Source: Actinacidiphila cocklensis (GTDB lineage Bacteria > Actinomycetota > Actinomycetes > Streptomycetales > Streptomycetaceae). Taken from it: 64,000 bases of DNA. The stretch is from assembly GCF_907177275.1 (NCBI RefSeq), contig NZ_CAJSLV010000103.1, positions 124,001 to 188,000 of the forward strand, read 5' to 3'. Under the pieces are notes generated by a model, which was given only the letters and a program-made list of their open reading frames with translations, was not told the DNA's origin and did not search any database. This document shows positions 57,124 through 64,000 of the stretch, piece by piece. Position numbers and translations under genes: made by a program. Position 1 is the first letter of the stretch; every line of letters begins with the position of its first letter.

Positions 57124-57630
57124 TCACGCGGTGAAGCGCAGGTCGAGGTTGATGACGGCCGGGCCCTTCATCATGCCGAGAGGGTTCTTGAGCCCGAACT
57201 GCGCCGGATCGATCGTGACGGCGCCGCGCAGCACGACCGCATCGGTGCCCTGCTTCTTGAAACTCACCGGGTAACTCAGCCTCCTGCTGGTCCCGCGAAC
57301 GGTGAGCTTGCCCTCGACGTCGGCGGTACTCGAGCCTGTGGGCGTGATGCGTTCGGCGTCGAAGGTGATCTTCGGGAACGACTCGGCGTCGAGCATTTCC
57401 TTGCTGCGCAGGTGGTTGTCGCGCTTCGTGTGCTTCGAGTCGAGCGAGGCGACCTCGATGACGAGGCCGCCCCCGGCGGTGCCGTCCGCATCGACGGTGC
57501 CCCTGCCCTGTACCGAGCCGAAGACGCCGTTGACGGCCGTCAGACCCCAGAACGTCCTTCGCTGGAAGCCGACCATGCTGCGTACCGGGTCGAGTGTGTA
57601 GTGGCCGGATGTGATCTGGGTGGTGGACAT
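57124..57630 (-). CDS. YceI-family protein
   Basis: 168 aa lipocalin-like beta-barrel: GHYTLDPVRSMVGFQRRTFW, GRGTVDADGTAGGGLVIEVA, KTKRDNHLRSKEMLDAESFP, ITFDAERITPT and VEGKLTVRGTSRRLSYPVSF. YceI proteins bind polyprenoid or fatty-amide ligands and are often stress-induced. There is no signal peptide, so this one is cytosolic. ATG 57630 fits the usual start. Confidence 0.92.
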   Translation of the reverse strand: MSTTQITSGHYTLDPVRSMVGFQRRTFWGLTAVNGVFGSVQGRGTVDADGTAGGGLVIEVASLDSKHTKRDNHLRSKEMLDAESFPKITFDAERITPTGSSTADVEGKLTVRGTSRRLSYPVSFKKQGTDAVVLRGAVTIDPAQFGLKNPLGMMKGPAVINLDLRFTA

Positions 57631-57743
57631 CTGGACTCCGTTCGGTCGGGCGCCACAGTCCGACGCCGCGCTTTGGTGTTTGTCTTCTGATTCCTCGATC
57701 GCCGCCACGCTTGACGGCGGGTAAGGGCGAGCGGGTCGAGAGC

Positions 57744-57875
57744 TCAATCAAGGTCGGGAGGGAGCTGGGTACCGAGGTCCTTGAGGCCGTCCAGGGCGAG
57801 GCTGACGCCGACGACGGCGTTGCGCTCGATCGCGGTCAACTCGGCTTCCCACAGGTCGGCGAGGGATCCGCCTCA
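57744..57875 (-). pseudogene. C-terminal fragment of a second azoreductase
   Basis: The minus strand reads GSLADLWEAELTAIERNAVV and GVSLALDGLKDLGTQLPPDL before a stop at 57744-57746. It aligns with the DVWEADLTVIERELTLAATT end of the intact azoreductase directly upstream, so a tandem duplicate has been reduced to its tail. Confidence 0.65.
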
Positions 57876-57928
57876 GGCACGCGAGCGGTCTCCGTCCTTG
57901 TGCGGGGTCCCTGTGCCGTCGGCTCGGT

Positions 57929-58561
57929 TCAGGTGGTGGCGATGCCGGTGCCGACCTTGTCGGCTTCCTCGAGAGCCCTGGTGCGCAGCTCGGCGGCCAG
58001 ATCGCGCAGGCTTTCCATGCCGGGGGTGGTTGCCGCGAGGGTGAGTTCGCGCTCGATGACGGTCAGGTCGGCCTCCCAGACGTCGGCGAGGATGCGCCTG
58101 AGGTAGGGGGTGGAGTGGTCCCAGCCATCGCGCGGGGTGCCCGGGCCGTAGCCGCCGCCGCGCACGGTGACCAGCACTGTCGGCTTGCCCTTCAGGACGG
58201 GCGTGGTCGGTCCGGCGGCGGCGATCACCAGGTCGACCCACGTCTTGACGTGCTGGGAGACGCCGAAGTTGTAAAACGGCACGGCCAGGATGACGACATC
58301 GGCCGACGCCAGCTCCTCGACGAGGTCCCTGGCGTTCGCGAGCGCCTCACGCTGGGCGGGGGTGCGCTCCGATTCGGGCGTGAAGCCGGCGACGGTGGCG
58401 CTCGCCCAGATGTGCGCCGGCAGCGGGTCGGCGCCCAGGTGGCGGCGCACCACCTTCTCGCCGGGATGCGCTGCCGTCCACCTCGCCTCGACTACGTCGG
58501 CGATCTCCGCGCTGGCGGAGGCCGCGGGCAGGATGCTGGCATCGAGTCGGAACAGGGTCAT
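57929..58561 (-). CDS. FMN-dependent NADH-azoreductase-like protein
   Basis: 210 aa flavodoxin-like quinone reductase: FRLDASILPAASASAEIADV, ELASADVVILAVPFYNFGVS, QHVKTWVDLVIAAA, VLVTVRGGGYGPGTPRDGWD. AzoR-type enzymes reduce quinones and azo dyes with NADH and are often induced by electrophiles. The divergent TetR across a repeat-containing gap is the probable regulator. ATG 58561 opens the conserved strand. Confidence 0.9.
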   Translation of the reverse strand: MTLFRLDASILPAASASAEIADVVEARWTAAHPGEKVVRRHLGADPLPAHIWASATVAGFTPESERTPAQREALANARDLVEELASADVVILAVPFYNFGVSQHVKTWVDLVIAAAGPTTPVLKGKPTVLVTVRGGGYGPGTPRDGWDHSTPYLRRILADVWEADLTVIERELTLAATTPGMESLRDLAAELRTRALEEADKVGTGIATT

Positions 58562-58640
58562 GGTTGAACTCCTTGGTCGATCTTGCCTGCGCATGGGGCG
58601 ACGCAGGTCGCGAAGCGGGCTTGGCGCCTCGCACCATCAC

Positions 58641-58666
58641 AAGCGGACTTTACCCCAAACGGACTT
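58641..58666. promoter_or_regulatory. Operator-like repeats between the azoreductase and TetR genes
   Basis: AAGCGGACTT (58641-58650) and AAACGGACTT (58657-58666), each followed by a pyrimidine-ACCCC stretch, form a 16-base-period direct repeat. The same pair, with wider spacing, lies upstream of the cupin gene at 56002-56033. Confidence 0.65.
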
Positions 58667-58699
58667 CACCCCGGATAGTATTCCGCTCGGGTAGGGTGT

Positions 58700-59335
58700 G
58701 TGACCGTGAACGCCTTCCGCCTGCCCGTCGGTCCTCCGAGTGCCGAGCGTGCCGACGCCGCCCGCAACCGCGAACACCTGCTGAAGGTCGCCCGCGAGAT
58801 GATCTCCGAAAGCGGCGTGAGACGGCTCACCATGGACGCACTGGCCGAGCGGGCCCAACTGGGCAAGGGAACTGTCTTCCGGCGTTTCGGCAGCCGAGCC
58901 GGGATCTTCGCCGCATTGCTCGACGACGCCGACCGCACGTTCCAGCAGCAGGTGCTCTACGGGCCGCCGCCACTGGGTCCCGGCGCCGACGTGACCGCAC
59001 GGCTGGTCGCCTACGGCCGCGCGCGCATCGAATTCCTGCTCGAGCATCATGCAATCGAGCGCGCCGCACTTGATCGCAACCAGCAGGTGACCATCGCCGC
59101 GGGCGGGATGTCGACCACCCACATCCGGATGCTCCTCGGGCAAGCCCGGCGCGAAGGCCTCCTGCACACCGCCGATATCGACAGCCTGGCAATGCAGCTC
59201 GCCGCAGCCCTCGAGGGACCCTTCGTGATGTACCTGGCGCCCGAGGAGAACGCCACCGCAGGTCCGGCACGCCGAGCAGTCGCGCTGGCTGACAGCTGGG
59301 AGTCACTTGTCGAACAAGTCTTGAAGGTTCAATGA
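58700..59335 (+). CDS. TetR-family regulator
   Basis: 211 aa. HTH: ARNREHLLKVAREMISESGV, RRLTMDALAERAQLGKGTVF, RRFGSRAGIFAALLDDADRT. The C-terminal domain (LEHHAIERAALDRNQ, LGQARREGLLHTADIDSLAM) is of the SbtR-like type. GTG 58700 or 58706 could be the start; the upstream TAGGGTG is a weak ribosome site. It likely represses the divergent azoreductase and perhaps the cupin gene. Confidence 0.9.
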   Translation: MTVNAFRLPVGPPSAERADAARNREHLLKVAREMISESGVRRLTMDALAERAQLGKGTVFRRFGSRAGIFAALLDDADRTFQQQVLYGPPPLGPGADVTARLVAYGRARIEFLLEHHAIERAALDRNQQVTIAAGGMSTTHIRMLLGQARREGLLHTADIDSLAMQLAAALEGPFVMYLAPEENATAGPARRAVALADSWESLVEQVLKVQ

Positions 59336-59405
59336 GCGACTCAGTGAACCTGTAAGGGCTTGCCGAGCGCGGTACCTCGGCGGCGCCGGTCGCGTCCTGA
59401 GTTCC

Positions 59406-59706
59406 TTGACCTGCAAGGTTGTCCAGCAGCTGGCCGCCCACATCGCGGACCTCGCCCAGCTCCTGACGCCTCGCGAAGGAAATGCCGACGGGCTCTCACG
59501 CTGGATCGTCCAGGTCCGCGCAGTAGGTCTGCCTCATCTGCACTCCTTCGCCCGCGGCCTGGACCGTGACGCCGTGATCGCCGCGCTCACGCTTCCGTAC
59601 AGCAACGGCCCATCGAAGGCGTCAATACGAAGACCAAGCGGATCGCGCGCCAGATGCACGGACGGGCGGACTTCACCCTTCTTCGCCACCGCATCCTCCC
59701 CGGATA
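59406..59706 (+). pseudogene. ISL3-family transposase, C-terminal remnant
   Basis: The frame from 59406 reads LSRWIVQVRAVGLPHLHSFA, RGLDRDAVIAALTLPYSNGP. After a frameshift near 59610 the next frame continues EGVNTKTKRIARQMHGRADF, TLLRHRILPG up to TAG 59704. This is the tail of ISL3 transposases, whose active-site DDE region is absent. Confidence 0.8.
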
Positions 59707-59764
59707 GCGGCACGTTCCGTCACCACCGAAAGAGAGACAGGGCCGTTGACTGGACACACCCCGA

Positions 59765-60703
59765 CTAGGGAATGAGCGCGATCTTGCCGTGGGTGTGGCG
59801 CTGCTCCAGGGCGGTGAAGGCGTTGCGGACGCGGTGGAGGGGGTAGGTGGCGGCAATGGGAATCTCGATGCGGCCGCTCGCGGCGTGGGCGGCCATCTCG
59901 GTGAGAACCTCGCGGGTGGAGCCGTCTGCACTGCCCGCGTTCCTGGTGCCGTACTGGGCGGCCTTCTCGAAGGCGATGATCGTTTCGATACGCTCGGGCG
60001 GGATGCCTAGGTCGACGGCGAGTTGGACGTACTGGGGTCCGAACAGGTCGATGAAGGCGTCGATGCCGTCTGGGGCGGCGGTGGCCAGGTTCGCGGCGAG
60101 GTGGTCGCCGTAGGGGATCGGAACGGCACCGTGGGCTGTCAGCCAGGGTGCGCGGCTGGGCGAGGCGATGGCCAGGACACGGACGCCGCGCAGGGCGAGG
60201 AGTTGGACGACGATGCTGCCGACCCCGCCGGCGGCGGCGGAGACGGCGACTGCCTCGCCCGGCCTGGGGTCGACCGCGTCGACGGCCGCCCAGGCGGTGC
60301 AGGCGGCGACGTAGAGGCTGCCGGCGACGGGCCAGCTGAGCTCCCCGGGCTTGCGGATCAGCTGGGCGGCCGGAACCACGGCGTGCGTGGCATGGCTTGA
60401 GCGCTGCCAGGAGTAGCCGAGGACCTCGTCGCCGGGCGCGAATTCAGCGACATCTCTGCCTGTTTCGAGGACCGTGCCGGCTAGGTCACTGCCCTGCCCC
60501 GAGGGGAAGGCGGCGGGGAACCGCTCGTGCAGGGCGCCGCTGCGGATGGCGGTCTCGCCCGGGTTGATGCCCGCGGCCCTGACCTCGACCAGGACTTCGT
60601 CGGCGGCGGGGCGAGGGACAGGGATGTCGGCGATGTAGAGGACGTCGCGATCCCCGTAGCGGTCGAAGCGGACGGCGCGGGCGTGTCCGGGTGCGGCAGT
60701 CAT
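59765..60703 (-). CDS. Zinc-independent quinone oxidoreductase (MDR superfamily)
   Basis: 312 aa. GroES-like part: EVLVEVRAAGINPGETAIRS, FPAAFPSGQGSDLAGTVLET; Rossmann part: AVAVSAAAGGVGSIVVQLLA, in which the usual GxxGGVG motif is present. There are no structural zinc cysteines, as in QOR-type enzymes. It likely reduces quinones or enones with NADPH. A MarR gene lies 17 bases upstream in the same direction, so the two form an operon controlled by the MarR product. Confidence 0.92.
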   Translation of the reverse strand: MTAAPGHARAVRFDRYGDRDVLYIADIPVPRPAADEVLVEVRAAGINPGETAIRSGALHERFPAAFPSGQGSDLAGTVLETGRDVAEFAPGDEVLGYSWQRSSHATHAVVPAAQLIRKPGELSWPVAGSLYVAACTAWAAVDAVDPRPGEAVAVSAAAGGVGSIVVQLLALRGVRVLAIASPSRAPWLTAHGAVPIPYGDHLAANLATAAPDGIDAFIDLFGPQYVQLAVDLGIPPERIETIIAFEKAAQYGTRNAGSADGSTREVLTEMAAHAASGRIEIPIAATYPLHRVRNAFTALEQRHTHGKIALIP

Positions 60704-60720
60704 GAGTGTTCCTCCTCGGG

Positions 60721-61170
60721 TCAGGGGTTGCGCATGGTGTCGGCCCGGTGGGGCGTGGCGGTACGCAGTGCGGTGAGCGCCGTCGCCAGGTGGCCCAGTC
60801 GCGCCGCGGTGAGCGGGGCCGCGATGCGCCCGGCGAGTTCCTCGTCGAATATCCGGCCGGCGTCACGGGTCAGCGTGCTGCCGGCTTCCGTGAGCCGGAT
60901 GATCGACGAGCGGCGGTCGGCAGGGTTGGGCCGGCGTGCGCACAGGCCGGTCTTCTCCAGCCGGTCGACCGCCTGGCTTGCGCCGCCGATCGTGATCGAC
61001 AGGGCCGCGGCGATCTCGTTGACCCGGCAGTTGTCGGTGCGTTCGACGACGAGCATCACATTGAAGCTGCCCAGTGAGAGGTCTGCCTCGCGGCGGAGCC
61101 GGGCGTCGATCTCGTTCCACAGGTCGGTCTCGAAGCGCACCAGGTCGTCGAACACCTGTCGCAGATCCAT
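60721..61170 (-). CDS. MarR-family regulator
   Basis: 149 aa. The winged helix is VNEIAAALSITIGGASQAVD, RLEKTGLCARRPNPADRRSS (RxxPxDRR wing). N- and C-terminal helices form the dimer (DLRQVFDDLVRFETDLWNEI; ARLGHLATALTALRTATPH). ATG 61170 has GGAGG upstream. It heads the quinone oxidoreductase operon and faces an esterase/SDR operon across a palindromic gap. Confidence 0.93.
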   Translation of the reverse strand: MDLRQVFDDLVRFETDLWNEIDARLRREADLSLGSFNVMLVVERTDNCRVNEIAAALSITIGGASQAVDRLEKTGLCARRPNPADRRSSIIRLTEAGSTLTRDAGRIFDEELAGRIAAPLTAARLGHLATALTALRTATPHRADTMRNP

Positions 61171-61189
61171 GTTGCCTCCAGTTGCCATA

Positions 61190-61222
61190 TGCATTAGCTC
61201 TGATTAGATTAGCACTAATGCA
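61190..61222. promoter_or_regulatory. MarR operator region
   Basis: TGCATTAG (61190-61197) and CTAATGCA (61215-61222) are exact inverted repeats; inside them ATTAGCACTAAT is a second, near-perfect palindrome. It is AT-rich against a GC-rich background and lies 20-50 bases before both divergent starts. Confidence 0.8.
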
Positions 61223-61267
61223 CTCTACCCCGCGGCCCCCTCGCGGCCGTTCCGGAAGGCAACACCC

Positions 61268-62155
61268 TTGAGCCAGCAGCAGCGCGATACCGTCGCCCAG
61301 ATCCTGCGCAACGCCCCCGTCGACCTCGGCGGCGAGGTGACCGAGCAGCGGGAGTTGTTCGCCAAGATGGTCGCCGCGAACCCCGTCCCGGACGGAGTCC
61401 GCATCGAATCCCTCTCCCTGGACGGCATACCCGCCCTGAGCATCGAACCCCAGGCCACCACGCCGGACAGCACCGTCCTGTACTTCCACGGCGGCTGCTT
61501 CGTGGTCGGCTCGGCGCGGGCCTCGGCGGGCCTGGCGGCCAACCTGGCCCGCAAGACCGGAGCCCGGGTCATCTCCGTCGACTACCGCCTCGCCCCCGAG
61601 CACCCCTACCCCGCGGCCCTGGACGACGCCCTGACCGCCTACCGCGCGCTCCTCGGCGGTGAACACGGCACCGCGCCCATCGCCGTGGCCGGCGAGTCGG
61701 CCGGCGCCAACCTCGCCACCGCGCTCATACTCGCCGCCCGCGGCCTGGGCGACCTGCCCCAGCCCGCCTGCGCGGTCCTCTTCTCCCCCTGGGCCGACCT
61801 CACCGTGCCCCACCTCCCCCAGGACGCCGGACTCGACCCCGTGATCAACGCCGGCGCGCTGCGCACCCGCGCGGTCGACTACCTCGCCGGCGCCGATCCC
61901 CGCGATGGGCTGCTCAGTCCCGTCCACGCCGATCTGACCGGCCTTCCTCCGATGCTTATCCAGGCGGGCTCGGAGGAGTACCTCCTCGACGACGCGGTCC
62001 GGCTCGCCGCCCGCGCTGCCGCAGACCACGTCCCCGTCACCCTCGACGTCACCCCCCGTGTCCTCCACGTCTTCCAGGCGTTCGCCGCGCTTCTCGAGGA
62101 AGGCGAGGACGCCCTCACCCGCGCCGCCGCGTTCCTGCACACCCACACCCACTGA
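61268..62155 (+). CDS. Alpha/beta hydrolase of the hormone-sensitive lipase (HSL) family
   Basis: 295 aa. The HGG oxyanion motif is in VLYFHGGCFVVGSARA, the nucleophile Ser144 in AGESAGANLATAL, the acid Asp in EEYLLDDAVRL and the His in PRVLHVFQAF. HSL-type enzymes cleave short acyl esters. TTG 61268 is used because GGAAGG lies 9 bases upstream and it opens the conserved N-terminus; no ATG or GTG fits better. It is followed by an SDR gene. Confidence 0.9.
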   Translation: MSQQQRDTVAQILRNAPVDLGGEVTEQRELFAKMVAANPVPDGVRIESLSLDGIPALSIEPQATTPDSTVLYFHGGCFVVGSARASAGLAANLARKTGARVISVDYRLAPEHPYPAALDDALTAYRALLGGEHGTAPIAVAGESAGANLATALILAARGLGDLPQPACAVLFSPWADLTVPHLPQDAGLDPVINAGALRTRAVDYLAGADPRDGLLSPVHADLTGLPPMLIQAGSEEYLLDDAVRLAARAAADHVPVTLDVTPRVLHVFQAFAALLEEGEDALTRAAAFLHTHTH

Positions 62156-62177
62156 CCACCGACAAGGACCCGCTCGC

Positions 62178-62897
62178 ATGGACCTCACCGACAGAGTCGT
62201 CCTGATCACCGGCGCCTCCTCGGGCATCGGCGCCGCCACCGCCCGCGCCGCCGCCGACGCCGGCGCCCGCGTGGTGCTGGCCGCCCGGCGTACCGAACGG
62301 ATCAACGCCCTCGCCGGCGACCTGCCCCACGCCCTCCCTGTCACCTGCGACGTGACCGACCCCAGCCAGATCCGTGCCGCGGTCGGGGCAGGAGTGGACC
62401 ACTTCGGCCGCCTCGACGCCCTGGTCAACAACGCCGGCCAGGGCCTGCACCTGCCTCTGGAGGACGTCGACCCCGACGACTTCCGCGCCGTCCTGGACCT
62501 CAACGTGATCGCCCCGCTGGTGGCGATGCAGGCGGTGCTGCCCGTCATGCGCGCGCAAGGAGGAGGCGCCATCGTCAACGTCAGCTCCGCCACCACCCAG
62601 ATGGTCCTGCCAGGACTCGGTGCCTACGCGGCCGGCAAGGCCGCCCTGAACCAGCTCTCCGCCACCGCGCGCACGGAACTGGCCGCAGACGGCATCAGGG
62701 TCTCCACCGTCCTCCCCTTCGTCACCGCCACCGAGTTCCACCAGACCCTGCGCGCCGGAGCCGTCGTCCCCGCCGCCGCCGACTTCCCCGTACACACCGC
62801 GGAACAGGTCGCCGCCGCGATCCTCGACCTCATCCGTACCGGACAGGCCGAAACCAGCCTCCTAGCACCCGGCATCGGCAACCCGGAGCGCCCCTGA
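62178..62897 (+). CDS. Short-chain dehydrogenase/reductase
   Basis: 239 aa classical SDR: VVLITGASSGIGAATARAAA, LAARRTERINALAGDL (NADP-type Arg), DALVNNAGQGLHLPLEDV, catalytic Ser in VNVSSATTQM and Tyr/Lys in YAAGKAALNQLS. It is similar to the clavaldehyde-dehydrogenase/YdfG-like group. It lies 22 bases behind the esterase gene; together they may hydrolyse and oxidise or reduce the same compound under MarR control. Confidence 0.94.
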   Translation: MDLTDRVVLITGASSGIGAATARAAADAGARVVLAARRTERINALAGDLPHALPVTCDVTDPSQIRAAVGAGVDHFGRLDALVNNAGQGLHLPLEDVDPDDFRAVLDLNVIAPLVAMQAVLPVMRAQGGGAIVNVSSATTQMVLPGLGAYAAGKAALNQLSATARTELAADGIRVSTVLPFVTATEFHQTLRAGAVVPAAADFPVHTAEQVAAAILDLIRTGQAETSLLAPGIGNPERP

Positions 62898-62974
62898 CCG
62901 ATCGCCCACGGTGCGGGAACGGGCGGGGAGGGGCGACGCCGAATCATGGGCGTCGCACGACGTGCTCCGGTACA

Positions 62975-63490
62975 TTAGGCGTGCTTGATGCGCTGGCGGA
63001 GTTCGACCAGCCGGACCAGATTGGCGCCGTCTCCGGGGGAGCCGGCGAGGCCCTTCTCCTTCGCAAGCGCGATCAGGGTGGGGAGGAAGCCGGCACGATC
63101 GGTCGTGCTGTGCACGATGTTGGCGATCCGCACGACCGAAGACCACACTCCCTGCTCGGCGAGGCCGATGACGGCGGTTTCCACGACGTTGCGAACCCGC
63201 AGGGTGCCTTCGTACTCGTCGCCTGCGGGGAGGGCCGGGTCCCCCTCGGTGGCCGGTCGGCCCAGGTTCCCCGGCAAGCCTATGCTTCCCGCTGCGACCA
63301 GCGGCTTTCCGGTTCCCGCCAGTGCCTCGCCGTACGCGAGCATGATCGGGAGCTCCGCGGCGGCCACGGCGTCGATCCCGCCGGAGGGAAGCAGGTCCGG
63401 CCTGGGCGCGACGTGGATGACGCCGTCTGAGTCCCCGGCTGCCTCCTTGAGTCCGTCGAGATCACGGAGGTCGGGGACGGCGGGAGGTGA
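62975..63490 (-). pseudogene. 3beta-HSD/epimerase-type SDR, both ends missing
   Basis: The open frame reads DLRDLDGLKEAAGDSDGVIH, EALAGTGKPLVAAGSIGLPG, AVIGLAEQGVWSSVVRIANI and ALAKEKGLAGSPGDGANLVR, then stops at 62975. This corresponds to the middle of sugar-epimerase-like SDRs; the N-terminal GASGxxG loop is absent, and the catalytic YxxxK and C-terminal domain are lost or altered. No good start exists, so it is a relic. Confidence 0.65.
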
Positions 63491-63583
63491 CCCTCCGCGC
63501 AGCGGGCGGGCAGGGTCCTGAGCGGCGGCGCCTGGGAACCGCGGTCGACGAGGTGCTCACGGAGGTTCCTGTCGTCGTCCGGG

Positions 63584-64000
63584 TCAGGTCGCGGGGGTGG
63601 TGTGCCAGTCGGGATGGCCCGGCATCGGTGGGGTGACAGGGGAGTAGAGCCAGGAGTCGAGGAAGCCGGAGAGATCACGGCCGGCCACCTGGGAGGCGAG
63701 GCGGACGAAGTCGGCTGTGGTGGCCGAACTGTCCCGGTGCTTGAGCACCCAGTCGTGTTCGACGCGCTGGAACGCGCGGTCGCCGATCTCTTCGCGCAGC
63801 GCGTAGAGGACCAACGATCCCCCGTCGTAGATGTTGGGGCGGAAGAGGCTGAGCCCGACGCCGGGGGTCGGCGCCTTGGGCGCTGCCGGTGGGCCGCCGG
63901 CGGCCCGTACCGCGTCCGAGTCCTGGTAGGCGGCCAGCATGCGATGGTCCAGCGTGGGGCCGCCCCGCTGCTCGCCGTAGAGGGTCTCGTACCAGGTGGC
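63584..64000 (-). CDS. M1-family metallopeptidase, C-terminal part (gene runs off the window)
   Basis: The last ~138 codons are visible. ATWYETLYGEQRGGPTLDHR, MLAAYQDSDAVRAAGGPPA, LFRPNIYDGGSLVLYALREE, IGDRAFQRVEHDWVLKHRDS and VAGRDLSGFLDSWLYSPVTP match the C-terminal part of bacterial M1 aminopeptidases, where the Y in NIYDGGS-type segments follows the zinc site. The HExxH motif is outside the window, so activity cannot be judged. Confidence 0.85.
   Translation of the reverse strand, partial: ATWYETLYGEQRGGPTLDHRMLAAYQDSDAVRAAGGPPAAPKAPTPGVGLSLFRPNIYDGGSLVLYALREEIGDRAFQRVEHDWVLKHRDSSATTADFVRLASQVAGRDLSGFLDSWLYSPVTPPMPGHPDWHTTPAT

Noticed and set aside
1..64000. CRISPR arrays or classical restriction-modification or defence systems
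   Set aside because: No regularly spaced repeats and no cas, methyltransferase-nuclease or known defence gene was recognised; Uma2 and the ankyrin remnant alone are not enough.

Overview
This is 64 kb of very GC-rich DNA with the gene style of a Streptomyces-type actinomycete: GTG/TTG starts, ATGA stop/start overlaps, rare TTA codons, gamma-butyrolactone-type AfsA, F420-dependent enzymes, MerR/LAL/TetR regulators and cold-shock genes next to a DEAD-box helicase. The density of broken genes and insertion-sequence relics from about 29 kb onward looks like accessory or chromosome-arm DNA. All calls come from reading the sequence; no database search was run.

0-14.5 kb is the right part of a biosynthetic cluster. 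It opens with the end of a modular type I PKS (KR tail plus ACP), a 69-aa unknown, a KS-ACP protein whose AT has been excised, an AfsA double-hotdog protein and a free-standing acyltransferase. After a promoter-like gap come a circularly permuted ATP-grasp-like protein, a 20-codon leader ORF, then a tightly overlapping run: tryptophan 2,3-dioxygenase, class V PLP enzyme (kynureninase-like), a second TDO-fold protein, FAD aromatic hydroxylase, class IV aminotransferase, cyclase/formamidase-type hydrolase, methyltransferase and flavin reductase. Together they could turn tryptophan into a hydroxylated, possibly methylated anthranilate/kynurenine-type unit that meets the polyketide; the product is not identifiable. 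TTA codons in the ATP-grasp gene and the second TDO gene suggest bldA control.

14.9-31 kb holds ordinary and accessory genes: a secreted S8-associated non-catalytic protein coupled to a complete S53 (sedolisin) protease, a YwqG/DUF1963-like protein, a SnoaL-fold protein opposite a TetR with two identical operators, three genes like those that accompany gas-vesicle clusters, an RclA-like flavoprotein opposite an AraC/cupin regulator, and a cold-shock block (two CSPs, DEAD-box helicase, small conserved protein, MerR regulator). A perfect 32-bp palindrome lies just upstream of the MerR gene.

31-44 kb looks like stacked mobile DNA. Three copies of the 3' half of a tRNA-Thr(CGT) gene, all on the minus strand and without the 5' half, punctuate a region holding an intact Uma2-family gene and a fragment of another, two large LAL regulators, a CYTH protein, an integrase tail and decayed IS256, ankyrin, HxlR and FAH-family genes.

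44-64 kb is a patchwork of small redox and stress units, most with their own regulator: TetR/SDR/F420H2:NADP oxidoreductase/LLM; LysR/epimerase/two SRPBCC; TetR/epoxide-hydrolase-like; cupin, F420H2:NADP oxidoreductase, YceI, azoreductase/TetR; MarR/quinone oxidoreductase opposite an esterase and an SDR. Relics of ISAs1, IS630 and ISL3 transposases lie between them. The window ends inside an M1-type metallopeptidase gene.
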